Positions 36,143 to 44,125 are shown, counted from the first letter of the stretch. The stretch is DNA of 64,000 bases from Actinomycetota bacterium (GCA_009773565.1 WSXY01000001.1:124001-188000); one strand, 5' to 3'. Notes: generated by a model not told the origin, from the letters alone. A program made the numbers and translations.

Positions 36143-36256
36143 CTAGAGAGAGGACATAAGCGCTGCAAGCGCCAGGATCAGACCAAACGCGGCAAGCGCG
36201 CGGCCGGGATAGATAACGCCTTCGCTGAAGCTGTCCTGAGCGTGATGGGCGAACAT
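36143..36256 (-). CDS. Small single-span membrane peptide
   Basis: 37 residues: a polar N-terminus with two histidines (MFAHHAQDSFSEGV), then IYPGRALAAFGLILALAALMSSL, one transmembrane helix. The ATG is preceded by AAGGAG with a 6-nt gap, a strong ribosome binding site for such a short frame. It is divergent from the LysR gene, 104 bp away, and the palindrome at 36340-36357 lies between the two starts. LysR regulators often control the divergent neighbour, so this peptide may be the target. No family recognised; reality rests on the ribosome binding site, length and position. Confidence 0.55.
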   Translation of the reverse strand: MFAHHAQDSFSEGVIYPGRALAAFGLILALAALMSSL

Positions 36257-36339
36257 GGCGGACTCCTTAGTGAGCTACGACTGCCTTACCTCCATAGTAT
36301 CGACCCAGAAATGCATAATCTCCATTCACGATTTCTGTT

Positions 36340-36360
36340 GTATATCGTAAGATATACTTA
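36340..36360 (+). promoter_or_regulatory. Palindromic operator at leaderless LysR start
   Basis: GTATATC (36340-36346), GTAA, GATATAC (36351-36357): a perfect 7-bp inverted repeat ending 3 nt before the ATG at 36361. TAAGAT (36348-36353) could be a -10 seven bases before the ATG, giving a leaderless mRNA. No ribosome binding site is visible. A fitting autoregulatory site for the LysR protein. Confidence 0.5.
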
Positions 36361-37296
36361 ATGTTAAACGTCCATCGCATGAGTCTTCTCAGAGAAGTTG
36401 CTTCGCGCGGCAGCATTGCGGCCGCTGCGGGAGCGCTCTTTCTCACCCCCTCGGCAGTCTCGCAGCAGCTTTCGGTGCTTGAGCGCGAAGCGGGCGTCGT
36501 CTTACTCGAACGCGTCGGGCGCGGCGTTCGTCTCACGCACGCGGGAGAACGGCTCGTCGCCCACACAGAACGCGTGCTCGCGGTGCTCGAGGAGGCCGAA
36601 GCGGACCTGGAGGCGGTCTCTGAGGGTGTGGCCGGCAAACTGCGAACGTGCGCTTTCCCGACCGCCGCCCGCGCGCTGCTCGTGCCAGCCCTCGCACGCC
36701 TCCGTGCCGAGAACCCCCGGCTTGCACTCTCGCTGGTGGACCTTGAGCCTGAGGAAAGCCTGCCGATGCTCAAGACTGGCGATCTGGATGTGGTGGTAAC
36801 GTACGGGTTCGACCGCCTCCCAGAGCGCGCGGATCCCGGCGTGGAGCGCCACCTACTGCTGACGGAGCCGCTCTACATCGCGGTCTCAACCGCCGACCCC
36901 CGCGCGGCCGGTCCGATTCGCATGGCCGACTTCAGTGACGACGGGTGGGTTGTCGGTCGCGACGGCTCACCATTTCTCGATGTCATGGTGCGCGTCGCGA
37001 ATGAAGCAGGCTTTGAGCCGCATGTCGACCTGCACAGCAACGACTACCAGGTGATCCTCGCTTCGGTCCAGGCGGGTCTCGGCGTGGCGCTCGTGCCACC
37101 GCTCGCGTTCTTCGCCGAGTACCCGGGCGTCGTCTGCCTCAGCCCGACCGATGTTCAGATCAACCGCCAGATTCTCGCAGTCATCCGACGCGGAAGCGGT
37201 GGTCGTCCCGCTATCGAAGCGGCACTTCGTGTACTCCGCGATATCGCCGACCACGCCGGTGTGCAACACGCGACCGTCGTCCCGAAAGCCGACTAA
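36361..37296 (+). CDS. LysR-family transcriptional regulator
   Basis: 311 residues. N-terminal winged helix-turn-helix with REVASRGSIAAAAGALFLTPSAVSQQLSVLEREAGVVLLERVGRGVRLTHAGERLV, then a helical linker and the periplasmic-binding-like effector domain (LRTCAFPTAARALLVPALARLRAENPRLAL, VVGRDGSPFLDVMVRVANEAGFEPHV). The N-terminal MLNVHRMSLLREV fits the usual start of this LysR subgroup, which supports ATG 36361 in spite of the missing ribosome binding site. It overlaps the 3' end of the opposite kinase gene by 4 nt. Effector unknown. Confidence 0.92.
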   Translation: MLNVHRMSLLREVASRGSIAAAAGALFLTPSAVSQQLSVLEREAGVVLLERVGRGVRLTHAGERLVAHTERVLAVLEEAEADLEAVSEGVAGKLRTCAFPTAARALLVPALARLRAENPRLALSLVDLEPEESLPMLKTGDLDVVVTYGFDRLPERADPGVERHLLLTEPLYIAVSTADPRAAGPIRMADFSDDGWVVGRDGSPFLDVMVRVANEAGFEPHVDLHSNDYQVILASVQAGLGVALVPPLAFFAEYPGVVCLSPTDVQINRQILAVIRRGSGGRPAIEAALRVLRDIADHAGVQHATVVPKAD

Positions 37297-38795
37297 GCCT
37301 GCTCGCCTACGTTCTCCAGCGGCAGCTCGACCGTGAACGTCGAGCCAGCGCCGACGCCGCTCACCAGGTCGACCGAACCGCCGAGAGCCGCAGCCAGATC
37401 GCGGCAGATTGCGAGACCAAGACCGCTGCCTTTCGGCCGACCGGACTGGGCCGATGCCAACTGGATGAACGGCTCGAAGATGTGCTCCTGCTCATCTGCT
37501 TCGATACCGATTCCGGTATCGGTGACGGCGATACGCACAACACCGCGGTCGACCGAGGCGCTCAGGGTCACGGTGCCACCAGCGTCGGTGAACTTGATAG
37601 CGTTCGAGAGCAGGTTTCGGACGATCTGCCCGAGCAGATCGGGGTCCGTCTGTAGGACCATCTCTGGTGCCACCGCGAGTGTAAGTGAAACCCCTCGGCC
37701 ACCCGCAAGCGGGCGAACAAGGTCGGCGATGTCCGTGAGGAGAACGGTGAGATCCGTCTCTACAGGCTCGACGACCGCAAGCCCGGATTCAACGCGTCCG
37801 ATATCCAGCAGCCCGTTTACGAGCGCGAGGAGTTGTTCGCTGGACTCCTTCATCATGCCGATTTGCGCACGTTGCTCGGCGTTCACCGGACCCGGTTCCT
37901 CGCTCAGCAACGCGCCAGCAAACCCGGCGATAGCGCTCAGCGGAGTCCTCAGCTCGTGGTTCGCGCGGGCGAGAAACTCCTGCTTCGCCTGATTCGCCCG
38001 ATCGAGTTCGCGGTTGAGGGCGAACAGATCGACCGTACGCTCGTCGACCGTGTGCTCAAGGTCCAGGCTGTAACGAGCCTGAGCATCCAAGAGGTCCTGC
38101 CGCGCCTGTTCGCGCTCGGTCACGTCCACGAACGCGACGACGCTCCCTTGCCGCCCACCTTCAGACAGCGCCAGAGGGCTGGCAGACACCGCAAGCGCAG
38201 CGCGTTGCCCGTTTGCCTCGATGACACACAGTGCCGAGTCAAACGATTCACCTGTTGCCAGGAGCCCCAGGTCGAGCGGCCGAATACTAGCGGAAACGGT
38301 TGAGGTGCAGATGAAGTCAGCGGGAAGCCTGAGTGTGCCTGCTGCCTCGTCTGAGCTTATGCCGAGCAAAGCTTTCGCTCTGTCATTCGCAAACGCGATC
38401 TCTCCGGACGCAGCTACCAGCATGATGCCGCTGGGGTTCGTCTCGACGATGGTATTGAGAAGCTCGTGCTCCGCTCGCACAAGTTCGCTGGAGCGACGGA
38501 TCTCGTTCTCGCGCAGAGCGGTATTCATTGTGAAGAGCGCGTACGCAACAAACGGGACGAAGAATATCTCGCCGTAGTCCTCATAGGGATCGAGCGCGGC
38601 CGTGATGCCGGCGTGCTCGAGAATGTTGGAGACTCCGGCGAACACGTACACCGCTATCGCAAGCGCGAGAAAGAGACGCACGATTTTGGAGTACGACCCG
38701 TAATGGTCAAACGGGATAAGGAGGACACCCACGAGCGCCGCCGTGAAGGCGACGAGCGAGATGATGTCAAAACCGACAATCAGGACCTGGCTCAC
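37293..38795 (-). CDS. PAS-domain sensor histidine kinase
   Basis: 500 residues. Three N-terminal membrane helices, a PAS-like domain (TIVETNPSGIMLVAASGEIAFANDRAKALLGIS, about 115-230) with a PAC tail (EGGRQGSVVAFVDVTEREQAR), a coiled-coil, HisKA with phosphoacceptor in ARANHELRTPLSAIAGFAG (about residue 280) and HATPase (NLLSNAIKFTDAGG, VTDTGIGIE, GSGLGLAICRDLAAALGG). No receiver domain and no adjacent response regulator, so it is an orphan kinase. It overlaps the preceding small membrane protein gene by 4 nt. Confidence 0.92.
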   Translation of the reverse strand: MSQVLIVGFDIISLVAFTAALVGVLLIPFDHYGSYSKIVRLFLALAIAVYVFAGVSNILEHAGITAALDPYEDYGEIFFVPFVAYALFTMNTALRENEIRRSSELVRAEHELLNTIVETNPSGIMLVAASGEIAFANDRAKALLGISSDEAAGTLRLPADFICTSTVSASIRPLDLGLLATGESFDSALCVIEANGQRAALAVSASPLALSEGGRQGSVVAFVDVTEREQARQDLLDAQARYSLDLEHTVDERTVDLFALNRELDRANQAKQEFLARANHELRTPLSAIAGFAGALLSEEPGPVNAEQRAQIGMMKESSEQLLALVNGLLDIGRVESGLAVVEPVETDLTVLLTDIADLVRPLAGGRGVSLTLAVAPEMVLQTDPDLLGQIVRNLLSNAIKFTDAGGTVTLSASVDRGVVRIAVTDTGIGIEADEQEHIFEPFIQLASAQSGRPKGSGLGLAICRDLAAALGGSVDLVSGVGAGSTFTVELPLENVGEQA

Positions 38796-39073
38796 CTGGC
38801 ACCACCCGACAAAACCGGCGCGCGACGGAGACTCAGGAGCGCTGCGAAGACGAAGATGCCAGCGACCGCGTATGCCGCGTGTTCAAGTGTATTGAACAGG
38901 TCGAAGAGAACGAATCCCTCGATGATGGTGAATGCGTTCCCGGCGATTATCGAACCCGTCGCAGCTAACATGAGCCTGCGAAGGGGGCTCCAGATGGTTC
39001 TGCTGGTCGTGATAATGATCGGCAACAGAATCACCGCTATGACGAGGCCAACGACCTCGCTTGGTTGAAGCAT
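38792..39073 (-). CDS. Small membrane protein coupled to histidine kinase
   Basis: 93 residues with three predicted helices: VVGLVIAVILLPIIITTS, LMLAATGSIIAGNAFTIIEGFVLF and LEHAAYAVAGIFVFAALLSL. It has no recognised domain. Its stop overlaps the start of the PAS kinase gene (GTGA), suggesting equal expression and a physical link, for example as an added sensory or membrane-scaffold subunit. The kinase has a similar hydrophobic N-terminus containing LFLALAIAVYVFAGVSNILEHAG, and both proteins contain an LEHA motif, hinting at a shared fold. Confidence 0.7.
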   Translation of the reverse strand: MLQPSEVVGLVIAVILLPIIITTSRTIWSPLRRLMLAATGSIIAGNAFTIIEGFVLFDLFNTLEHAAYAVAGIFVFAALLSLRRAPVLSGGAR

Positions 39074-39141
39074 CCGGCACCCCTGTTCCCCGCATGGGAC
39101 TGCTGCTCACAGTCTAACCGTGCGGGGCCCGATGCACAGCC

Positions 39142-39546
39142 CTATTCGGCAGCGTTTTCGTGAAAATCAAGCGAAATCGAGTTCGTACAGTAGCGCGTGC
39201 CTGTCGGTTGCGGTCCATCCTCGAAGACATGGCCGAGATGGGAGCCGCATTTGCCGCAGCGAATCTCCGTCCGTTTCATGCCGTGACTGACGTCAGTAAC
39301 CTCCTCGACCGCATCCGGCGTGATTGGCTCCCAGAAGCTCGGCCAGCCGCTGCCGGAGTGGTACTTCGTCTTCGAGTCGAAGAGTGCGTTCCCGCATGCA
39401 CGACAACGGTAGATACCGTGCGCGTCGAGATCGACGTACTCACCCGTAAAGGGCGGCTCGGTACCCGCGTCGCGCAGGACGCGATACTCCTCAGGTGTGA
39501 GGATCCGTGCCCACTCCTCATCCGTGTGAATGGTCTCTCGTGTCAT
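39142..39546 (-). CDS. msrB: Peptide-methionine (R)-S-oxide reductase
   Basis: 134 residues. Reduces methionine-R-sulfoxide in proteins. Zinc ligands are the two CxxC pairs CRACG and CGKCG, and the catalytic cysteine lies in TRYCTNSISL. WPSFWEPITPDAVEEVTDVSHGMKRTEIRC is the conserved substrate region. Thus MsrB is a cysteine enzyme here, in contrast with the selenocysteine predicted in MsrA. It follows msrA by 15 nt on the same strand and has its own GAAGGAG ribosome binding site. Confidence 0.96.
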   Translation of the reverse strand: MTRETIHTDEEWARILTPEEYRVLRDAGTEPPFTGEYVDLDAHGIYRCRACGNALFDSKTKYHSGSGWPSFWEPITPDAVEEVTDVSHGMKRTEIRCGKCGSHLGHVFEDGPQPTGTRYCTNSISLDFHENAAE

Positions 39547-39561
39547 CGTTAGCTCCTTCGC

Positions 39562-40248
39562 TCAGCGCTCAGACCGCCCGCACACCGCCCGCAGAAGCAG
39601 CTTCCGGCCGACTTCGCCCGTGCCGAGCCGGTCAATCTCGTCCGTAAGCTCGGAACAGCGCCCGTTGCCATCAAGATACCCGTTGATGCGCGCCGCGGCC
39701 GTCGACTCACGGAACTCGGCGGGATCGGGGTAGATTGCGTTGAGGTCGAGGTAGAGGTCCGGAGTGTTCCGCAAACGGTACTTCTGGTGGTAGTCCTCGG
39801 CAACGTAGAACCGCTCAAGCGGCGCGATACGCGTGTAGACGTTGCCAATCGAGGTCGCGAGGCGATCACGGCTCTCCTCGGCCAGACGGCGCTGCTCCTC
39901 GGTGTTGAAGAGAACGGCCGACATGTACTGCCGCGAAAAGGGCGGGCTCGTCGGCCGGTGAGCCGACCAGAAGACGTCAAGCATTTCGGCGTATGAGGCG
40001 CGGGTCGGGTCGAAATCGACCTGGAGCGTCTCCGTGTGGTCGCCGATGGACTTATAGGTGGGATCCGCAGTTGTGCCGCCGGCATAACCGACGCGCGTGC
40101 GAACGACACCGGGAATCTGCCCGAACCGGGCATCGGGTCCCCAGAATCAACCGAGCGAGAACGTCGCCGTCTCTGTGAAAGCTGGCGCCTCAAGATCGAT
40201 CGGCGGGATGACCCCGACAGGTTCGGTATGCGCACGTGCAAGATTCAT
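39562..40248 (-). CDS. msrA: Peptide-methionine (S)-S-oxide reductase, predicted selenoprotein
   Basis: 228 residues if TGA is read as selenocysteine. MsrA reduces methionine-S-sulfoxide; its catalytic Cys lies in the motif GCFWG. Here codon 34 (40149-40147) is TGA and is followed in frame by FWGPDARFG, IPGVVRTRVGYAGGTTADPTY, GDHTETLQVDFDP and then the rest of a complete MsrA (EDYHQKYRLRN) with a C-terminal cysteine (AVCGRSER) that could resolve a selenenylsulfide. A hairpin lies about 20 nt after the TGA. A strong GAGGAG precedes the ATG at 40248. A gene finder would otherwise start the protein at 39984. Cotranscribed with msrB. The alternative, a disrupted pseudogene, needs the stop to hit exactly this codon by chance. 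Confidence 0.9.
40118..40132 (-). promoter_or_regulatory. SECIS-like hairpin in msrA
   Basis: On the coding strand TGCCCG, loop GTT, CGGGCA forms a perfect 6-bp stem whose loop lies 20-23 nt after the in-frame TGA at 40149-40147. Bacterial SECIS elements have an apical loop with a conserved G-U about 16-37 nt after the UGA, so position and loop agree with SelB binding. A lower stem could form with the GGGGACCC segment between. Confidence 0.7.
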
Positions 40249-40314
40249 GGAGTACTCCTCGGTCGCTACCCGCCACTAAGCAAGGCACGAGCCGAGTTCC
40301 GCGCTCTGGAAGAG

Positions 40315-41541
40315 TTATTTGGTCTCGAGTTCGTTTGCAAGCTGCTCCATGAAGAGACCGACATCGGTCACGATGCCGATCGTCTGGAAACTGCCCCTGT
40401 CAGCAAGCTTCGTCACGACAGCGGGGTTGATGTCGATACAGACGGTCGTGACGCTCGCCGGCAGCATGTTGCCTGTCGCTATCGAGTGCAGCATCGTCGA
40501 GAGCATGATGCACGCACCGGCGCTGCGACAGTACGGCCGCATCGCGCGCTGCGCTTCGATGGCGTCGGTGATGACGTCGGGCAGCGGACCGTCGTCGCGG
40601 ATGGAACCGGCGAGCACGTACGGCGTGCCAGTCTTCACGAGGGTGTACATGAGGCCGCTCTTGAGAACGCCCTGCTCGACGGCGGGCTTGATGCCGCCAC
40701 AGCCGCGTATGGTATTGATCGCGCGCAGATGATGCTCGTGACCGCCGAACGTCGGCACGCCTTCAGCGAGCGAGACGCCAAGCGACGTACCGTAAAGCGC
40801 GGACTCGATGTCGTGCGTGGCCACCGCGTTGCCACCAAAGAGCACGCTCACGTAACCCATCTCGACGAGCCGTGTAAGGTGCTCCCCGGCACCGGTGTGA
40901 ACAACCGCGGGTCCGACGACCGCGATGACCTCGCGTCCGGCGGCGCGTACCTCGCGGAGCATGCGTGCCACGTCAGCGACGACCTGCGCCTTCGGCTTCT
41001 CTGAGGAGACCGCCGAGTTCATGAACTCGAATGCCTGCTTGTCACGAGGACGCTCGACCGGCTGGACACGGATACCTGCGTGACCGACAACCATCTGGTC
41101 GCCCTCGCGTACATCCGCCATGGGAACCGTGTCCGCCGCGCCCGTCGCGATATCGATACGCACGCCAAGGTCCATCTCGGGATTCTCGACGCGGACCCAG
41201 CGACCCGCGATGCGGACGGACGTCTCCAGGTTGGTGGTGGCATAGAAGCCGTCAGGGAACACGCCCCCGGCCGGTGCGGGAACCAGCACGGCATCATCCG
41301 GATTGATCGGAACTACTCCGTACGGCTGGATCGCGCCGAGGATCTCCTCGAGGTGCGCCTGGTCGCGGCCCTTCACGCGGAGTTCTGAGACTGAGACGTC
41401 GTCATTCGTGCGGCCGACCTCAAAGCTCAGTGACTCGAACTCGCCATCGAAGCCCACGATCGTGTCCATGACGTGCGACATGATTCCGGAGTCGATGAGG
41501 TGACCTTCTACGCGGACATCCTCATAGGGGCGGTTCGGCAT
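40315..41541 (-). CDS. TIGR00300/LOR-SDH-domain protein, ornithine cyclodeaminase-like
   Basis: 408 residues. N-terminal LOR/SDH bifunctional-enzyme conserved region (RPYEDVRVEGHLIDSGIMSHVMDTIVGFDGEFESLSFEVGRTNDDVS) followed by a deoxyhypusine synthase-like Rossmann domain (VVGPAVVHTGAGEHLTRLV, VLFGGNAVATHDIESAL, GTSLGVSLAEG, AINTIRGCGGIKPAVEQG). This is the TIGR00300 architecture found mainly in archaea and cyanobacteria; related proteins act as archaeal-type ornithine cyclodeaminase or are fused to arginine dihydrolases. Likely NAD-dependent amino acid metabolism; the ornithine assignment is by analogy. No arginine pathway gene is adjacent. Confidence 0.8.
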   Translation of the reverse strand: MPNRPYEDVRVEGHLIDSGIMSHVMDTIVGFDGEFESLSFEVGRTNDDVSVSELRVKGRDQAHLEEILGAIQPYGVVPINPDDAVLVPAPAGGVFPDGFYATTNLETSVRIAGRWVRVENPEMDLGVRIDIATGAADTVPMADVREGDQMVVGHAGIRVQPVERPRDKQAFEFMNSAVSSEKPKAQVVADVARMLREVRAAGREVIAVVGPAVVHTGAGEHLTRLVEMGYVSVLFGGNAVATHDIESALYGTSLGVSLAEGVPTFGGHEHHLRAINTIRGCGGIKPAVEQGVLKSGLMYTLVKTGTPYVLAGSIRDDGPLPDVITDAIEAQRAMRPYCRSAGACIMLSTMLHSIATGNMLPASVTTVCIDINPAVVTKLADRGSFQTIGIVTDVGLFMEQLANELETK

Positions 41542-41614
41542 GGTTCCTCCTCGGTGGTATGCAAGCGACGCTGGTGATTATCCACTATCAGCGCCGAGGA
41601 GGCACGGGCGACGT

Positions 41615-41646
41615 GCGTAGAGGCCACCCGAAGGCGGCCTCTACGC
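41615..41646 (-). terminator. Strong hairpin, candidate terminator
   Basis: GCGTAGAGGCC (41615-41625) and GGCCTCTACGC (41636-41646) form a perfect 11-bp stem with a 10-nt loop, 27 bp after the stop of the small membrane protein gene on the minus strand and 74 bp upstream of the TIGR00300 gene. No T-run follows on either strand, so it may be a terminator or an RNA-end stabiliser. Confidence 0.55.
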
Positions 41647-41672
41647 TGAGCAACCGCCCACGACGGTGTGCG

Positions 41673-41978
41673 CTATGCGACAGTCGCGTACACGACCTGC
41701 GGCGTCGCCCACGCGGGCCGAACGACCGAGCCGCGCTTGACCTTCCGAAAGACCATGAAGAAGTAGAAGATCGCCGGGAACTGCAGAAAGGCGATGAGAA
41801 GCGCCCAGACGAGCCGATTGTTGCTCGTCGCGGTGGCCTGCGGATACTCCCACTCCTCACGCAAGAGCGAGTCGATGAACATCCAGAGCCACGCGAACGG
41901 TAGGAGCAGGGCCGTGACCGTAGAGAACACGGCGATGAGCGCAATGCTCAGCCCGAAGCCAACTGCAAAGACCTCCAT
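41673..41978 (-). CDS. Small membrane protein (PLDc_N-like)
   Basis: 101 residues. Two transmembrane helices, about 10-35 and 55-75 (VTALLLPFAWLWMFIDSLLREEW, then WALLIAFLQFPAIFYFFMVFRKVKRG), a pattern resembling the phospholipase D nuclease N-terminal (PLDc_N) family, where FLxxxxGxI-YFF-V--K-+ is typical. ATG at 41978 with AAGGAAG upstream is preferred over one at 42029. It is the last gene of the PadR-controlled envelope operon (PadR, HAAS protein, LiaF-like lipoprotein, this). Function unknown. Confidence 0.7.
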   Translation of the reverse strand: MEVFAVGFGLSIALIAVFSTVTALLLPFAWLWMFIDSLLREEWEYPQATATSNNRLVWALLIAFLQFPAIFYFFMVFRKVKRGSVVRPAWATPQVVYATVA

Positions 41979-42039
41979 GATGTGACACTTCCTTTCGATC
42001 CGATCGTTCCAGGTGTACATTGCGGGCAAATCCTTACTA

Positions 42040-42774
42040 CTACGGCACCGACTCGACGATAATCTCGCCGACGCCGCGCTGCAGGGCTATCTCGAACGTC
42101 ACATCAGCCGTCGCGTAGGCAGCGTTCACCAGCGCTTCGCCGTCTTGCGTGAACCCGTCAGCCTCGTAGTCGCCAAGGCCATCCCGTATTCCTGTCAGAC
42201 GAACGCCGACATTCTCCGGAACCCTGAGCGTGAGGGAGCCCACGCCCGCCTGGACAGCGGCGACGAGATTGTTCTTCCATGTGCCCGACAGATCGATCGT
42301 GCTCTCGCCCGCGCCGAGGTCCACCTGCAGGCGTCTGACATCGAGACCAGACAGGTCGATCGTCGACTCGCCGGCGCCCATCGCCACCGACAGATCCAGC
42401 GGTACACCCCCGCCAAGCTTGATGTCCCACTCGAAACGGTTGTTCGCGCGGAGGTTGAGGGGCGGGTTGTGCGCCGTCCGAACGTTCAGCACGCCCTGGG
42501 TTTCCTTGACCTCATAGTCCACCGTCGGCTTCCAGGCCGAATCGGTGTAGCCGAACGTCGCGTCCATAAGATCGGTACCGCCGCCGCTCAAAGCGAAGGT
42601 GCCCACACCCATCTCGAACGAGGCCCGAACCGTCTCGGCGCCGCCGAGTTGCACGCTGCGACTCGACTCGGTGAACTCCGGTTTCGGAAGCTCGACGCGC
42701 ACGCATCCCGCACTCAGGAGAAGCAGCCCCGCAAGGAGTAGCCCCGCTGTCAAACGCATCACTTTGTCGTTCAT
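42040..42774 (-). CDS. LiaF-like lipoprotein with toast-rack domain
   Basis: 244 residues. Lipoprotein signal (LTAGLLLAGLLLLSAGC) followed by a beta-helical domain of the DUF2154/LiaF-like kind: SVQLGGAETVRASFEMGVGTFALSGG, then repeated MGAGESTIDLSGLDVRRLQVDLGAGESTIDLSG and VQAGVGSLTLRVPENVGVRL. Such domains act in cell-envelope stress sensing. It follows the HAAS-domain gene and, with it, is probably repressed by PadR. ATG at 42774 with AAGGAG. Confidence 0.85.
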   Translation of the reverse strand: MNDKVMRLTAGLLLAGLLLLSAGCVRVELPKPEFTESSRSVQLGGAETVRASFEMGVGTFALSGGGTDLMDATFGYTDSAWKPTVDYEVKETQGVLNVRTAHNPPLNLRANNRFEWDIKLGGGVPLDLSVAMGAGESTIDLSGLDVRRLQVDLGAGESTIDLSGTWKNNLVAAVQAGVGSLTLRVPENVGVRLTGIRDGLGDYEADGFTQDGEALVNAAYATADVTFEIALQRGVGEIIVESVP

Positions 42775-42797
42775 CTTCTCTCTCCTTCTCACTGCGT

Positions 42798-43706
42798 TCA
42801 GGCGGCAATCGCCTGGTCAGGGGCATCGGAATACCGTCCCACGAGCATGGCCTTCGCATACGCCGCATGCCCTTTGCCAATGAGCCGCACGAGGTGCAGC
42901 GTCAGGATGCAGCCGAGGAACCCTGCCGCGATCACAAGCGGCGTCGCCCACGGCTGCAGCAGGTATCCGTAGCCGCCAATCTGGATGAGCGGATCCGGCT
43001 CGAACATCTGAATGATCGGCAAGGCGATGAGCGTCGTCGAGAGCCCCAGACCGATCATCACGATCGAGAAGTACACCGCTCCGAGCACCTGCTGGAGCAG
43101 CATATAGAGGATCGTCGTCCACGTACGGCCGTCGGTGAACCAGTGCTTCACGCGCGCTGTCCAGTCGCCCTGCTGCAGCATCGCGCGGGGCCGCCGCGGC
43201 ATCCTCACGCCGAGCAGCGCCTCGACAAGTCGACCCTCGGCAAGCGAAATGGCGCGAACCGATGCAAAGAACGCGAGGAGGAGCGGCACGCCCACCAGCA
43301 CGGGGATGAGACCGATGGACAGCGGCAGCATGACCGAAACGAACACACAGTAGAAGGTGCCTGTCACCAGCGCGAACACGAGGTAGAAGAGCGCGCCCCA
43401 TGCCGACGGATCGATGACTACCCCAAAGAAGCGACCGAGAGCGCCCTTCGGGCGCACCGGAGCCGGTGCCTTGAGTGCGCGGGCAACGGTGACCTCGGTC
43501 TCGCGATACGCCTGAGCGACCTCGTCCGGCGAGCCGTAGGCTTCGACGATCCCGGTCCAGCGAGCCTCAGCGTCTGTGCCTGCCTCGGACATCTCCGCCC
43601 GAAGGTGCTCCTCGGCATCGTAGAGTGCGTCTTGTACGAGCGCCGGATCCGCTCCCGCGAGCGCCGCCTTTAGTTCCGCCAGATACTGTTCGATCATCTT
43701 AGTCAC
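42798..43706 (-). CDS. HAAS/sensor-domain membrane protein
   Basis: 302 residues. N-terminal HAAS domain (EQYLAELKAALAGADPALVQDALYDAEEHLRAEM to SPDEVAQAYRETE, residues 1-70) that usually pairs with PadR regulators, followed by a putative membrane sensor domain (PF13796 type) with about five helices: GALFYLVFALVTGTFYCVFVSVMLPLSIGLIPVLVGVPLLLAF and the C-terminal helix group. GTG start overlaps the PadR stop by 8 nt, with GGAGGGAGG just before. HAAS proteins of this type are thought to modulate two-component or PadR control of envelope stress genes. Confidence 0.85.
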   Translation of the reverse strand: MTKMIEQYLAELKAALAGADPALVQDALYDAEEHLRAEMSEAGTDAEARWTGIVEAYGSPDEVAQAYRETEVTVARALKAPAPVRPKGALGRFFGVVIDPSAWGALFYLVFALVTGTFYCVFVSVMLPLSIGLIPVLVGVPLLLAFFASVRAISLAEGRLVEALLGVRMPRRPRAMLQQGDWTARVKHWFTDGRTWTTILYMLLQQVLGAVYFSIVMIGLGLSTTLIALPIIQMFEPDPLIQIGGYGYLLQPWATPLVIAAGFLGCILTLHLVRLIGKGHAAYAKAMLVGRYSDAPDQAIAA

Positions 43707-44067
43707 GACCTCCCTCCAGGGTTCCGTTTACGAAATCGCATGTCCGTGTCCAGGTCTGCTTCCACTGCGCCAGCACTTCGCGGCCTGCCGCCGTGATCGT
43801 GTAGTAGCGACGGGGCGGGCCCGCCACCGACGGCTCGACAGTGCTCGAAAGCATGCTTTGTGCTTCGAGCGACCTGAGAACCGGGTAAAGCGTGCCTTGC
43901 TTGAGCGGCACGCTGTCGTGACTCGCGCCTTCAAGCCGCTTGGCGATCTGATAGCCATAGAGCGCCTCTGACGATCCATCGAGGATCGCAAGGAGTACCA
44001 GCGACACCGTGCCCGCGTTGAGTTCCTTCTGGAACTTGCGGACGATCGCTTCGCTCGTCTCGGTCAT
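43699..44067 (-). CDS. PadR-family transcriptional regulator
   Basis: 122 residues. PadR winged helix: LVLLAILDGSSEALYGYQIAKRLEG, PLKQGTLYPVLRSLEAQSMLSS and GPPRRYYTITAAGREVLAQW are diagnostic. A short PadR of the type fused in operons with HAAS-domain proteins. ATG at 44067 with GGAGG upstream. Transcription starts probably at about 44137 from a promoter flanked by two identical 10-bp repeats, so autorepression is likely. Confidence 0.92.
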   Translation of the reverse strand: MTETSEAIVRKFQKELNAGTVSLVLLAILDGSSEALYGYQIAKRLEGASHDSVPLKQGTLYPVLRSLEAQSMLSSTVEPSVAGPPRRYYTITAAGREVLAQWKQTWTRTCDFVNGTLEGGRD

Positions 44068-44125
44068 CAGCGCCACCTCCTTCCGGGAATCAAGCACTTG
44101 GCGCGGTTGCGCAGTGCTGTGAACC

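Noticed and set aside
34285-36168. Long minus-strand frame of about 627 codons over the AlkZ-like fusion
   Set aside because: Antisense shadow: no recognisable domain, composition typical of the complement of a GC-rich gene, and the plus-strand frame has clear homology.
39562-39984. A short 140-residue MsrA-like protein or a disrupted pseudogene
   Set aside because: The in-frame sequence upstream of the TGA supplies the start, ribosome binding site and GxFWG motif of a normal MsrA; the stop coincides with the catalytic Cys codon, so recoding to selenocysteine is a better reading than decay.
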